Below, in pieces: positions 25,075 through 33,051 of a DNA stretch of 64,000 nucleotides. The notes under the pieces were generated by a model. It did not search any database, had not been told where the DNA came from, and saw only the letters and a program-made list of their open reading frames with translations. Source of the DNA: Haloferax massiliensis (GTDB lineage: Archaea; Halobacteriota; Halobacteria; Halobacteriales; Haloferacaceae); NCBI RefSeq assembly GCF_001368915.1, contig NZ_CSTE01000002.1:1186497-1250496 (forward strand), read 5' to 3'. A program made the position numbers and the translations under genes. Each line of letters starts with the position of its first letter. The stretch's first letter is position 1.

Positions 25075-26517
25075 GTGTTCCCGGTCCCCAACCCCGTTCG
25101 ACTCCTCATCCTCGGCATCGGGCTGGCGCTCGCCCGAGTCGGTCTCCTCGACCGCGAGCGCGCCGTCCGCATCGCCGACCTCTCGTGGCCACGCATCGTC
25201 ACCGGCATCGCCCGGATGTCGAAGAACGCCGTCGACGTGGCGATGGTGGGTATCGCCTCGGGGACCGTCGCCATCACCGGCGTCGGGTTCGCCGGGCCGT
25301 ACTGGGGACTGGCCTTCGCGCTCGGCGGCGGCATCGCGGGCGGGACCATCGCACTCGTCTCCCAGCGCTTCGGCGCGGACGCGATGGACGAATTGGGGCT
25401 CGCGGTCCGGTCGAGCGCGCTGTTGACCGTCGTCGCCACGCTCCCCGTCACGGCCGTCTTCTGGCTGTTTCCCACCGAGCTCATCTCCGTCCTGAGCAGC
25501 GACCAAGGAGCCATCGAACTCGGCGCGGCGTACCTCCGAATCGTCGGGCTCGGCGTCCCCTTCGCCGGCCTGAACCTCATCGGGAGCCGCGTCCTCGTCG
25601 GCACCGACGACGCGTACACCGCGATGATTCTCCGCGCGAGCGGGGCGGTCATCAACATCGCACTCAACGCGGTGCTCATCTTCGGCCTCGACCTCGGCGT
25701 CGAGGGCGCGGCGCTCGGGACCGTCCTCTCGAACGTCGTCGTCACCGGCGCGTTCGCGCTCGGCCTCTCGCGGGGGTCGCTCCCCGGCGTCGGCGCGTTC
25801 CCCGTCGTCGTCGACCCGTTCGGCCCCTTCCTCGACACCGAGACGATACGCGACCTCGTCAAAATCGGCGTCCCGGTCATGGGTCGAAGCCTCGTCTGGA
25901 CCGCCGCCGAGTTCCCGATGCTCGCCATCCTCGACAGCTTCGGCCCGGACGTGGTCGCCGCGTTCGTCATCGTCCGCCGCATCTGGGGGCTCATGAACAC
26001 CCCCGGCTGGGGCTTCGGGCTGGCGTCGTCGAGCCTCGTCGGGCAGGCGTTGGGCAAGGACGACGAACGGACCGCCGAGGCCTACGGCAACGAGGTCATC
26101 CGATACGCCGTCGCCACGTACCTCATCTCCGCGGCGCTCGTGGCGGTGTTCGCCCGGCCCATCGTCCTCGGGTTCGTGGACGACCCGGCCGCCCCGGCGG
26201 TCCCCATCGCTATCGACCTCGTCTACGTCGCCTGCCTCGCCGTCATCTTACAGGGCGTCTCCGGCGGCTCAGCGGGCCCGCTCGACGCCAGCGGCGACAC
26301 GCGCTGGACGTTCGGCAGCCAGTTCGTCGGGATGTTCCTCGGGTCGATTCCGCTCATCTACATCGGCTCTGTCACCTCGCTCGGGCTCACCGGGCTCTAT
26401 CTGGCGTTCCTCGCCGAGACGACGATTCCGGCGGTGCTGAACTACTACCGGTTCAAAACCGGGACGTGGAAGGCGGTGAGTCGGAGCTACCGACCGAAGA
26501 CGGCGGCTGACGACTGA
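25075..26517 (+). CDS. MATE-family efflux transporter
   Basis: 480-residue, 12-helix exporter. The two halves are related: ADLSWPRIVTGIARMSKNAVDVAMVG at residues 35-60 and RDLVKIGVPVMGRSLVWTAAEFPMLAIL at about 260. No ATG precedes the homologous region; GTG at 25075 is the only sensible start. It sits about 25-30 bases downstream of gcataagtac, a TATA-like stretch fitting a leaderless transcript. Substrate cannot be read from sequence. Close to the family's DinF/NorM branch. Confidence 0.9.
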   Translation: MFPVPNPVRLLILGIGLALARVGLLDRERAVRIADLSWPRIVTGIARMSKNAVDVAMVGIASGTVAITGVGFAGPYWGLAFALGGGIAGGTIALVSQRFGADAMDELGLAVRSSALLTVVATLPVTAVFWLFPTELISVLSSDQGAIELGAAYLRIVGLGVPFAGLNLIGSRVLVGTDDAYTAMILRASGAVINIALNAVLIFGLDLGVEGAALGTVLSNVVVTGAFALGLSRGSLPGVGAFPVVVDPFGPFLDTETIRDLVKIGVPVMGRSLVWTAAEFPMLAILDSFGPDVVAAFVIVRRIWGLMNTPGWGFGLASSSLVGQALGKDDERTAEAYGNEVIRYAVATYLISAALVAVFARPIVLGFVDDPAAPAVPIAIDLVYVACLAVILQGVSGGSAGPLDASGDTRWTFGSQFVGMFLGSIPLIYIGSVTSLGLTGLYLAFLAETTIPAVLNYYRFKTGTWKAVSRSYRPKTAADD

Positions 26518-26556
26518 GCGAGGCGACGGGCGCGTCGTTCGGTTCTGTGATGTCGC

Positions 26557-27048
26557 TCAGCGCGAGGAGCCGCCGGCGTCGCGCTCGCCCGCGCGTGACC
26601 AATACAGGAACCCCGCCACGGCCCACAAGAGGACGGTCCCGACCGGCCACGCGGTTCGACCGGGTTGGACCGAAAAGCCGCGGGCGACCTCCAACTGGGT
26701 CACGCCGGCGAGGATGAGTCCGGCCGCGGTGAGTCGAACGTCCTCGCGGCCGAACAGAACGCCCGAGAGCGCGCTCGCCAGCGCGACGACGTAACAGGCG
26801 ACCCCGACCGGCCACGCGAGGATGTAGTCCGGCAGCCCCATCGTAAACCGCAGGAAGAAGTCGGTGATGGTGGTCACGCTTCCGGTCGCGGAACCGACGA
26901 GGCCCCACGGGAACAGGAGCGTGGCGCTCCCGGCGGTGAACGTCTGGACGGACCACGGAACGAGACCGAGGACGGAGACGAGGAGTAACTGGAGACGGCG
27001 GCGCGCGGGCGACCGCGAGGCCGACCGGGCCGCCGGGTCGGTCGTCAC
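26557..27048 (-). CDS. Conserved haloarchaeal membrane protein (TIGR04206-like)
   Basis: 163-residue protein with a basic N-terminus (about 22 residues) and four to five hydrophobic helices. The pattern VPWSVQTFTAGSATLLFPWGLV, then LPDYILAWPVGVACYVVALASAL, is familiar from a haloarchaeal family that I recall as TIGR04206; no function is known. Its start overlaps the stop of the upstream DRG gene by four bases, so it is translated from the DRG message. Confidence 0.75.
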   Translation of the reverse strand: MTTDPAARSASRSPARRRLQLLLVSVLGLVPWSVQTFTAGSATLLFPWGLVGSATGSVTTITDFFLRFTMGLPDYILAWPVGVACYVVALASALSGVLFGREDVRLTAAGLILAGVTQLEVARGFSVQPGRTAWPVGTVLLWAVAGFLYWSRAGERDAGGSSR

Positions 27049-28154
27049 CGCTGGGCGATGATGCGGAGCACGTCCTCGTCTTCGAGGACGTGGTCGCGGC
27101 CGACCTGCTGGTCGTCGTGTTTCGCGCTCGGGCCGGAGACGCGGGCGAACCGGAACCGCTCGTCGAGCTTGGCGCCGAGTTCGTGGATGGCGTCGTCGAT
27201 GGTGTCGCCCTCGCGGAGGACGAGCGGCTCGTCGTAGTCGACGCCGCGGCCGGGTTTGTCCATGTAGATGCGGATGAGCCCGAGGGCGTCCCAGATCTCC
27301 TCTTTGAGCGCGTCGAGGCCCTTCTCGGCCTCGGCGCTGATGAACGTCACCTCGTCGGGGTCGAGGCCGACCTCGCGGAGGTTCTCCTCGACCGTCGGGA
27401 GGTAGTCCTTGTCGATGAGGTCGGCCTTGTTGACGGCGACGATGGACGGCAGGTACACCCGGTTTTTCATGATGCCGTCGACGAGTTCGTCGATGGTCGT
27501 CTCGCCGCGGAGCGTCACCTCGGCGTTGACGAAGCCGTGCTCGCGGAGGATGCCCTTGATGGTCTCCTCTTCGAGGTCGACGCTGTCGCTTTTTGTCACG
27601 TTGATGCCGCCTTTGCCCTTCTTGTTGATAGAGAGGTTCGGCGGCGACGTGTCGAGCCGAATCTTGTTGTTGTAGAGCTCCCGTTGCAGTCGCTCGTAGC
27701 GCTCGATTTCGAACACCGAGAGCATGAATACGACGAGGTCGGCGGTGCGGACGACCGAGAGGACCTCCTTGCCGCCGCCGCGACCGCCCGCGGCCCCCTC
27801 GATGAGGCCGGGCACGTCGAGTATCTGGATGTTCGCGCCCCTGTACTTCAGCATCCCCGGGTTCACGTTGAGCGTGGTGAACTCGTACTCGCCGGTCTCG
27901 CTGTCGGCGTTGGTGAGCGCGTTGATGAGCGTCGATTTGCCGACGCTGGGGAAGCCGACGAGCGCGACCGTGGCGTCGCCGGTCTTCTCGACGGCGTACC
28001 CTTGGCCGCCGCCGGCCGAACTCTGGTTTTCGAGTTTCTCTTTCAGTTCCGCGAGTTTCGCCTTCAGCCGACCGATGTGCGCCTCGGTCGACTTGTTGTA
28101 CGGCGTGTTAGATATCTCCTCGCGGATATCTTCGATCTCCTCCTCCAGTCCCAT
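27045..28154 (-). CDS. drg: DRG-family (OBG-like) GTP-binding protein with TGS domain
   Basis: 369-residue ribosome-associated GTPase of the developmentally regulated GTP-binding branch, shared by archaea and eukaryotes. It has an N-terminal helical segment (residues 1-45), G1 GFPSVGKST (67-75), a switch I TTLNV, G3 DVPGLIEGAA, G4 VNKADL, and a C-terminal TGS domain from about 290 (DKPGRGVDYDEPLVLREGDTIDDA). I chose ATG 28154 (MGLEEEIEDI), the conserved family start, over an ATG two codons upstream. It shares a message with the small membrane protein downstream. Confidence 0.93.
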   Translation of the reverse strand: MGLEEEIEDIREEISNTPYNKSTEAHIGRLKAKLAELKEKLENQSSAGGGQGYAVEKTGDATVALVGFPSVGKSTLINALTNADSETGEYEFTTLNVNPGMLKYRGANIQILDVPGLIEGAAGGRGGGKEVLSVVRTADLVVFMLSVFEIERYERLQRELYNNKIRLDTSPPNLSINKKGKGGINVTKSDSVDLEEETIKGILREHGFVNAEVTLRGETTIDELVDGIMKNRVYLPSIVAVNKADLIDKDYLPTVEENLREVGLDPDEVTFISAEAEKGLDALKEEIWDALGLIRIYMDKPGRGVDYDEPLVLREGDTIDDAIHELGAKLDERFRFARVSGPSAKHDDQQVGRDHVLEDEDVLRIIAQR

Positions 28155-28310
28155 CGTCAACAGTTCCGCCGCGTCCGTCGAAAAACCCTTTCCTTCCGCG
28201 CGGCGGGTCCGCCGCGTCGACGCGTCGGGTGTCGAGGTAGTCTCGCGTGTGTGAAGAGGCGAGTTTCGGCACGGTTATACACGACCCCTTCGACCGCCCG
28301 ATGAACACCG

Positions 28311-28514
28311 ATGCCCGACCCCCGAACGCTCCGCGACAGCACGCAGATCGTGCTCCCCTGCGACCTCTTGGAGAGCGTGCGCGACGACCTCGAATCGGAG
28401 TTCGTCGTCTCGGTCCACCGAGCGAACGGCGAGACGTGCCGAATCATCGGCAGTCCGGTCGAGATTCGCGCGGTCAGCGACTTCCTCGCTCGGCAGGGCA
28501 TCTCCCTCCGCTAG
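28311..28514 (+). CDS. Small conserved haloarchaeal protein (VNG_1110C-like)
   Basis: 67-residue soluble protein. RDSTQIVLPCDLLESVRDDLESEF and IIGSPVEIRAVSDFLARQGI match what I remember of the haloarchaeal VNG_1110C family, of unknown function. The beta-alpha-beta-like pattern suggests a small ligand- or RNA-binding fold, which is speculation. It begins the rightward run of small genes leading to the aa3 oxidase subunit. Confidence 0.72.
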   Translation: MPDPRTLRDSTQIVLPCDLLESVRDDLESEFVVSVHRANGETCRIIGSPVEIRAVSDFLARQGISLR

Positions 28515-28559
28515 TCTCGGTTCCGAAGGGCTTGTTACCACACAGTCCAACGGACGCGT

Positions 28560-28925
28560 ATGGACGAAGCGCCGGGACTCTCCGACCAGTACCGCACGGC
28601 CAGTCCGTGGCCCGTGTTCATCGCGCTCGGGATTCCCATCTCCGAGTTGGGCCTGTTGTTCGACCTGTTTCCCCTCGCCGTCGGCGGGCTGCTCCTGTTC
28701 GGCGGGAGCGTCGTCGGCATCCTCAAGGAGTCCGGCTACGTCACCTCGACGATCCGCTCGGTCTCCGCGCTCGCCGCCGTCCTGTTCGCGTTCGGCGCGG
28801 GGCTCGCGTTCACCGACATCGCCCTCGTGACCCGCGGCTACGCGGTCATCGCCGCCGCGATTCTGCTGGTGGTCGGCGGCGTCGTCTTCGAACTGTTCGT
28901 CCGCGAACAGCGACAGACCTTCTGA
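28560..28925 (+). CDS. Cox-cluster membrane protein with four helices
   Basis: 121-residue membrane protein with a short acidic head (MDEAPGLSDQYRTASPWPVF) and four hydrophobic helices. In haloarchaea a protein of this shape (I recall DUF7541) precedes the oxidase subunit I gene. It may be an accessory subunit or assembly factor of the haem-copper oxidase; no metal-binding residues are visible. It lies 45 bases after the previous gene and 90 before the next, all on the same strand. Confidence 0.78.
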   Translation: MDEAPGLSDQYRTASPWPVFIALGIPISELGLLFDLFPLAVGGLLLFGGSVVGILKESGYVTSTIRSVSALAAVLFAFGAGLAFTDIALVTRGYAVIAAAILLVVGGVVFELFVREQRQTF

Positions 28926-29015
28926 CCGCCGCGGACGACCCCGCGGCGCTCCGACTCGCCTCGACCGGACGCGAAACCAACAATCTATTTGAACGGCGTC
29001 CCCGAGTGTCTCGAT

Positions 29016-29375
29016 ATGGCAACCAAGACGTTCGACAAGGAGACCATCCTCGACCTCACGGTCAACATGGTTCCGCTGGCCATCATCCTGTTTTTCGTGG
29101 TGGCGTTCACCTTCGTCAATCCGTTTGGGTTCGAATCGCTCACGTCGGGGCTGCAGTACGCGCTCCTCATCGCGCCGTTCGTACTGCTCGCCGCGCTCAC
29201 CTACCTCTCTGGGAAGGCCATCGCGGGCTCCGAGAAGGAAGGCACCGTCTACGCGCCGGGGCAGGCGACGGTTCCGGGCGCGAAGCCGCTTCACGAACAA
29301 GAGAGCGAGGAGGCGGCCGAACTCGAAGAATCGCCGGATGACGACGCCGTCGAAGCCGCGGACGAGACGGCTTAA
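29016..29375 (+). CDS. Cox-cluster small membrane protein (DUF6684-like)
   Basis: 119 residues, two hydrophobic helices (about 19-38 and 47-67) and an acidic, Glu/Ala-rich C-terminal tail. ATG at 29016 (MATKTFDKETILDL) fits the haloarchaeal family found just upstream of oxidase subunit I genes, which I recall as DUF6684; an upstream in-frame ATG (28989) would add nine residues. An accessory role in the aa3 oxidase, analogous to small bacterial subunits, is inferred from position alone. Confidence 0.8.
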   Translation: MATKTFDKETILDLTVNMVPLAIILFFVVAFTFVNPFGFESLTSGLQYALLIAPFVLLAALTYLSGKAIAGSEKEGTVYAPGQATVPGAKPLHEQESEEAAELEESPDDDAVEAADETA

Positions 29376-29437
29376 AGCACCTCGAATCGCAGGGCGGTCC
29401 CGAATCTTTCATTACCCTGCACTACTCAGGCACTTCC

Positions 29438-31231
29438 ATGGAGGTTAACGGACAGTTAGCACTGACGGTGCTCATGGGGGTCTTCCTCATCGCCGTCGCC
29501 GCGTGGCTCGCGCGGGTCGAAGACTGGCGGTCGTACACCCCGCTCGCGGGCGGAGGCACGGTCGGCGGTACCGCAGAGCAGTACGTCTCGGAGGAGAAAC
29601 CATCCGGGGTCATCCGTTGGTTGACGACGGTCGACCACAAGGACATCGGGATGCTCTACGGCGCGTACGCGCTCGTCGCGTTCGCCGTGGGGGGTCTCAT
29701 GGTCGTCCTGATGCGGATTGAACTGGCGGACCCGTCGATGACGCTTATCTCGAACACGTTCTACAACTCGTTGCTCACAAGCCACGGGATTACGATGCTG
29801 TTCCTGTTCGGGACGCCCATCATCGCCGCGTTCTCGAACTACTTTATCCCGCTTCTCATCGGCGCGGACGACATGGCGTTCCCGCGTATCAACGCCATCG
29901 CCTTCTGGCTCCTACCGCCGGCGGCGCTGCTCATCTGGGCCGGGTTCTTCCCCATCCCGGACGTCATCCCGGCGCAGACGGCCTGGACGATGTACACGCC
30001 GCTTTCGGCCGGTGTCGGGTCCGGCAACCAGGTGAACGCCGGCGTCGACCTGATGCTCCTCGGCCTGCACCTCTCGGGTGTCTCGGCCACGATGGGCGCG
30101 ATCAACTTCATCGCGACCATCTTCACGGAGCGCAACGAGAAGGTCTCGTGGGCGAACCTCGACATCTTCTCGTGGACGATTCTGACCCAGTCCGGTCTCA
30201 TCCTCTTCGCGTTCCCGCTTCTCGGTAGCGCGATTATGATGCTGCTTTTCGACCGGAACTTCGGCACGATGTTCTTCGATGTCGACGGCGGGGCGATTCT
30301 GTGGCAACACCTGTTTTGGTTCTTCGGCCACCCCGAAGTGTACATCCTCGTGTTGCCCCCGATGGGTATCGTGAGCCTCGTGCTCCCCCGCTTCGCGGGT
30401 CGTCGGCTCTTCGGGTTCAAGTTCGTCGTCTACTCCACGCTCGCCATCGGCGTCCTCTCGTTCGGCGTCTGGGCGCACCACATGTTCGCCACGGGCATCG
30501 ACCCCCGGCTCCGCGCCTCGTTCATGGCCGTCTCGCTGGCCATCGCGATACCGAGCGCGGTCAAGACGTTCAACTGGATCACGACGATGTGGAACGGGAA
30601 GATTCGCCTCACGACGCCGATGCTGTTCTGTATCGGCTTCGTCTCGAACTTCATCATCGGCGGCGTGACGGGCGTCTTCCTCGCGTCGATTCCGGTGGAC
30701 CTCGTGCTCCACGACACCTACTACGTCGTCGGGCACTTCCACTACATCGTCATGGGAGCCATCGCCTTCGCCGGCTTCGCCGGGCTCTACTACTGGTACC
30801 CCATCTACACCGGCCGGATGTATCAGGTCACGCTCGGTAAGTGGCACTTCTGGCTCTCGATGGTCGGGACGAACCTGACGTTCTTCGCGATGATTCTGCT
30901 CGGCTACGGCGGGATGCCGCGTCGCTACGCGACCTACCTGCCGCAGTTCGCGACGCTGCATCAGGTCGCCACGGTCGGCGCGCTCATCCTGCTCGCCGGC
31001 CAGATCATCTTCGTCTGGAACTTCGTCCAGTCGTGGCTCGAAGGCCGCGAAATCGAAGACGGCGACCCGTGGGACCTCGCCGACGACGACCTCGTCACCG
31101 CCGAGTGGACCTGGTTCGAACGCAAACTGGAGACGGCCGTCACCGACGGCGGCGAAGACGAGACCGACCTCGCCACCGACGGCGGGCGGACGGTCGACGA
31201 CGCGGAGGCGGACTCCGCGGACGACGCGTAA
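29438..31231 (+). CDS. coxA: aa3-type cytochrome c oxidase subunit I
   Basis: 597-residue A1-type haem-copper oxidase subunit I. Low-spin haem His in TSHGITMLFLFG, CuB/Tyr motif HPEVYILVLPPMG including the E of GHPEVY (end of the D-channel), the His pair in VWAHHMFATG, the K-channel Lys in IPSAVKTFNW, and the final haem ligands in VVGHFHYIVMG are all present. An N-terminal extra helix (residues 5-22) precedes the conserved start (TTVDHKDIGMLYG), and an acidic 40-residue tail closes the protein. No subunit II or III gene lies next to it; only small membrane proteins do. Confidence 0.94.
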   Translation: MEVNGQLALTVLMGVFLIAVAAWLARVEDWRSYTPLAGGGTVGGTAEQYVSEEKPSGVIRWLTTVDHKDIGMLYGAYALVAFAVGGLMVVLMRIELADPSMTLISNTFYNSLLTSHGITMLFLFGTPIIAAFSNYFIPLLIGADDMAFPRINAIAFWLLPPAALLIWAGFFPIPDVIPAQTAWTMYTPLSAGVGSGNQVNAGVDLMLLGLHLSGVSATMGAINFIATIFTERNEKVSWANLDIFSWTILTQSGLILFAFPLLGSAIMMLLFDRNFGTMFFDVDGGAILWQHLFWFFGHPEVYILVLPPMGIVSLVLPRFAGRRLFGFKFVVYSTLAIGVLSFGVWAHHMFATGIDPRLRASFMAVSLAIAIPSAVKTFNWITTMWNGKIRLTTPMLFCIGFVSNFIIGGVTGVFLASIPVDLVLHDTYYVVGHFHYIVMGAIAFAGFAGLYYWYPIYTGRMYQVTLGKWHFWLSMVGTNLTFFAMILLGYGGMPRRYATYLPQFATLHQVATVGALILLAGQIIFVWNFVQSWLEGREIEDGDPWDLADDDLVTAEWTWFERKLETAVTDGGEDETDLATDGGRTVDDAEADSADDA

Positions 31232-31455
31232 CCGACGCCGCTCGACGGCGATTCGGTCGCGGTTCATTTTTCGGACGCTGGTTTCGAGAGCGAACGCGCC
31301 CGACGACGCCGGCAGTCCGTGCTCGCCGCCGGTGTCGGTCGCTCGCGTGCGTCACGGAGTCCGTCCCGTCAAAGCCGCCGCTCACGAGCGACGGTGACCG
31401 CGGCGGAGAGAAGCGACCGCTCTCGGTGGCGGCGACGCAGAAAACCGGAGAGAAC

Positions 31456-31539
31456 TCAGACGACGAGGAGGATGCCCGTCGCGAACATCAGTACCGCGAT
31501 GGCCCCGAGCACGAGTCCGAGGATATCCGTATCCGACAT
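31456..31539 (-). CDS. Possible 27-residue single-helix membrane protein
   Basis: A short frame from ATG 31539 to TGA 31456 encodes MSDTDILGLVLGAIAVLMFA plus seven hydrophobic residues: an acidic head followed by one clean membrane helix. Tiny single-helix proteins are common accessory subunits of respiratory complexes, and this one lies 224 bases behind oxidase subunit I and between other cox-cluster membrane genes, but on the opposite strand. The codon choice (GGACTCGTGCTCGGGGCC) fits the genome. It may be a real gene missed by length cut-offs, but conservation has not been tested. Confidence 0.5.
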   Translation of the reverse strand: MSDTDILGLVLGAIAVLMFATGILLVV

Positions 31540-31661
31540 ACCTCACTGTTTGCGCGTGCGGCCAAAGGTGCATCGGTACGCGGACGGGGACGCCGACACC
31601 GACCCCCACTGCGACGAGGCGAACGGAAACCCCTAACAGCGTCCGTCCCCGAACGTGAGCC

Positions 31662-31913
31662 GTGAGTTCGAACGTCGGCGGTCACCGCTTCGTCCTCGGA
31701 TTGTACGCCGCCCTCGTCGCCGTCGCCGGGGCCGCGGGCTACCTCACCGGAACGTTCGTCTCGGGACTCAGCGCGCCGCGGTTCCTCTTTCTGGTGCCGT
31801 TTCCCCCCACGCCCGTCGGCTTCGCGGCCTACGGCGCGCTGACCATCGCGCTCGTCCTCGGCGCTCCGCTCGCGCTCGTCGTCTACGTCTCGGCGGGACT
31901 CGACGACGCCTAA
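31662..31913 (+). CDS. Cox-cluster small membrane protein (DUF7520-like)
   Basis: 83 residues from a GTG start, two hydrophobic helices (about 9-30 and 53-78) joined by an aromatic/proline loop (PRFLFLVPFPPTPVG). I recall this family as DUF7520, a protein of haloarchaeal oxidase loci. It has no known function; a structural role in the aa3 oxidase is inferred. It follows coxA by 430 bases on the same strand. Confidence 0.75.
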   Translation: MSSNVGGHRFVLGLYAALVAVAGAAGYLTGTFVSGLSAPRFLFLVPFPPTPVGFAAYGALTIALVLGAPLALVVYVSAGLDDA

Positions 31914-31958
31914 TTCAGCATTATCGTTCAACACAAATACTAATATCCACTACCGGGA

Positions 31959-31977
31959 CGTGGTAGTATGTACCACG
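31959..31977. promoter_or_regulatory. Perfect inverted repeat across the start codon of the next Usp gene
   Basis: CGTGGTA-GTATG-TACCACG, with seven-base arms and the ATG (31968-31970) inside the five-base spacer. A second, partly shared repeat (ACTACC at 31949-31954 with GGTAGT at 31962-31967) lies just upstream. An AT-rich box (aatactaatatcc, 31937-31949) stands about 20-30 bases before the ATG, as for a leaderless transcript. The palindrome could act as an operator or as a 5' RNA hairpin that hides the start codon; both are inference. Confidence 0.5.
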
Positions 31978-32372
31978 TTGTAATCGGTATCGACGACGAC
32001 GCGGACCACGCGCTCGCGTGCGTCGAAGAGGTCGCGAAACTCCCCGGCGACCCCGGCGAGAAGGAGGTCACACTCATCCACAGTTTCACCGACAACCCGA
32101 GCGGGGCGTCGGCGACGCAGATTCACTCGGTCAGAAAGGCGGGCGAGTTCCTCGAAGACCGCGGTATCGAGTACGACGTCAACGAGTCGTCGGGCGACCC
32201 CGCGGAGGTCATCATCGAGTTCGCCGACGAGGAGGACGCGGACCTCATCGTCACCGCCGGGCGGAAGCGCTCGCCCGCGGGGAAGGCGCTTTTCGGGAGC
32301 GTCACCCAGACGGTGATTCTGAACTCCGACCGGCCCGTCATGGTGACGGGCTCGACGAAGCGGAAAAGCTAG
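31968..32372 (+). CDS. Universal stress protein UspA family
   Basis: 134-residue Usp. It has MYHVVIGIDDDADHALACVEEV at the start, a helix-strand middle, and AGRKRSPAGKALFGSVTQTVI near the end, the family's G-X9-G-S/T site with a basic loop. ATP binding is plausible. Its last four bases overlap the stop of the convergent thioredoxin-domain gene. The start codon lies within a perfect palindrome. Confidence 0.9.
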   Translation: MYHVVIGIDDDADHALACVEEVAKLPGDPGEKEVTLIHSFTDNPSGASATQIHSVRKAGEFLEDRGIEYDVNESSGDPAEVIIEFADEEDADLIVTAGRKRSPAGKALFGSVTQTVILNSDRPVMVTGSTKRKS

Positions 32373-33049
32373 TAGACCCGGTCGAGGACGGCCGCGACCT
32401 CGTCGGGGGTCCGGCGGCCGGACGCTCGTTCTCGCAGTTCGCCGTCCCGAACACACAGGAGCGTCGGTGCTGACTCGACATCGAAGGACCGGCAGAACTC
32501 GTCGGCCGCTTCGCCGTCGACGCCGGCAGTCGCGACCCCGCCGGGGACGCGGTCGAGAATCGCGTCGAGGTCCTCCTTCATCGCGTCGCAGGGCTCGCAG
32601 AAGCGCCGCCACACGAGGACGACGGCGTCCGGGTGTGCGTCGAGGTACGATTCGAAGGAACCGTCGTCGAGTTCGTCGAGCGCGCTCGGCACCGGCGACG
32701 ACGGGGTCATCTCGACGAGCAGCCCCGCCATGACGAAAAGCAGGTCCCGCTCGACGGGCGCGTCGAGAAACGACTTCGCCGCGAGGTACGCGACCACGTC
32801 GGCTCTGGTGACGCCGAACTCGTCGAGTCGCGCCTCGACGTTCTCGGGGGCGACGCCGAAGAGGTCCGAGACGGTCTGGTGGAACTCCTCGGTCGAAACC
32901 GCCCCGTAGATGTCGTGGTAGACGGCGAGCGTCTTCTCGAACTCCGCCGTGGTCGACAGCGTCCCGTCCGGCGCTTCGTCGACCGCGCCGGCCTCGATGA
33001 GCGTTTCGAGCGCCGTCTCGGGGTCGGCGTCGGCGTCGGTCGCGGCCAT
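32369..33049 (-). CDS. Thioredoxin-domain protein with novel N-terminal region, end of ABC operon
   Basis: 226 residues. The C-terminal 100 residues are thioredoxin-like: VVLVWRRFCEPCDAM with the CEPC active pair, and cis-proline in VESAPTLLCVRDGEL. The N-terminal 120 residues are helical and acidic (TLSTTAEFEKTLAVYHDIYG, then VTRADVVAYLAAKSFLDAP) and I do not recognise them. ATG 33049 lies two bases after the livF stop, so it is the last gene of the ABC transporter operon. A cytosolic thiol-disulfide role tied to the transported substrate is possible. Confidence 0.83.
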   Translation of the reverse strand: MAATDADADPETALETLIEAGAVDEAPDGTLSTTAEFEKTLAVYHDIYGAVSTEEFHQTVSDLFGVAPENVEARLDEFGVTRADVVAYLAAKSFLDAPVERDLLFVMAGLLVEMTPSSPVPSALDELDDGSFESYLDAHPDAVVLVWRRFCEPCDAMKEDLDAILDRVPGGVATAGVDGEAADEFCRSFDVESAPTLLCVRDGELRERASGRRTPDEVAAVLDRVY

Positions 33050-33051
33050 CG

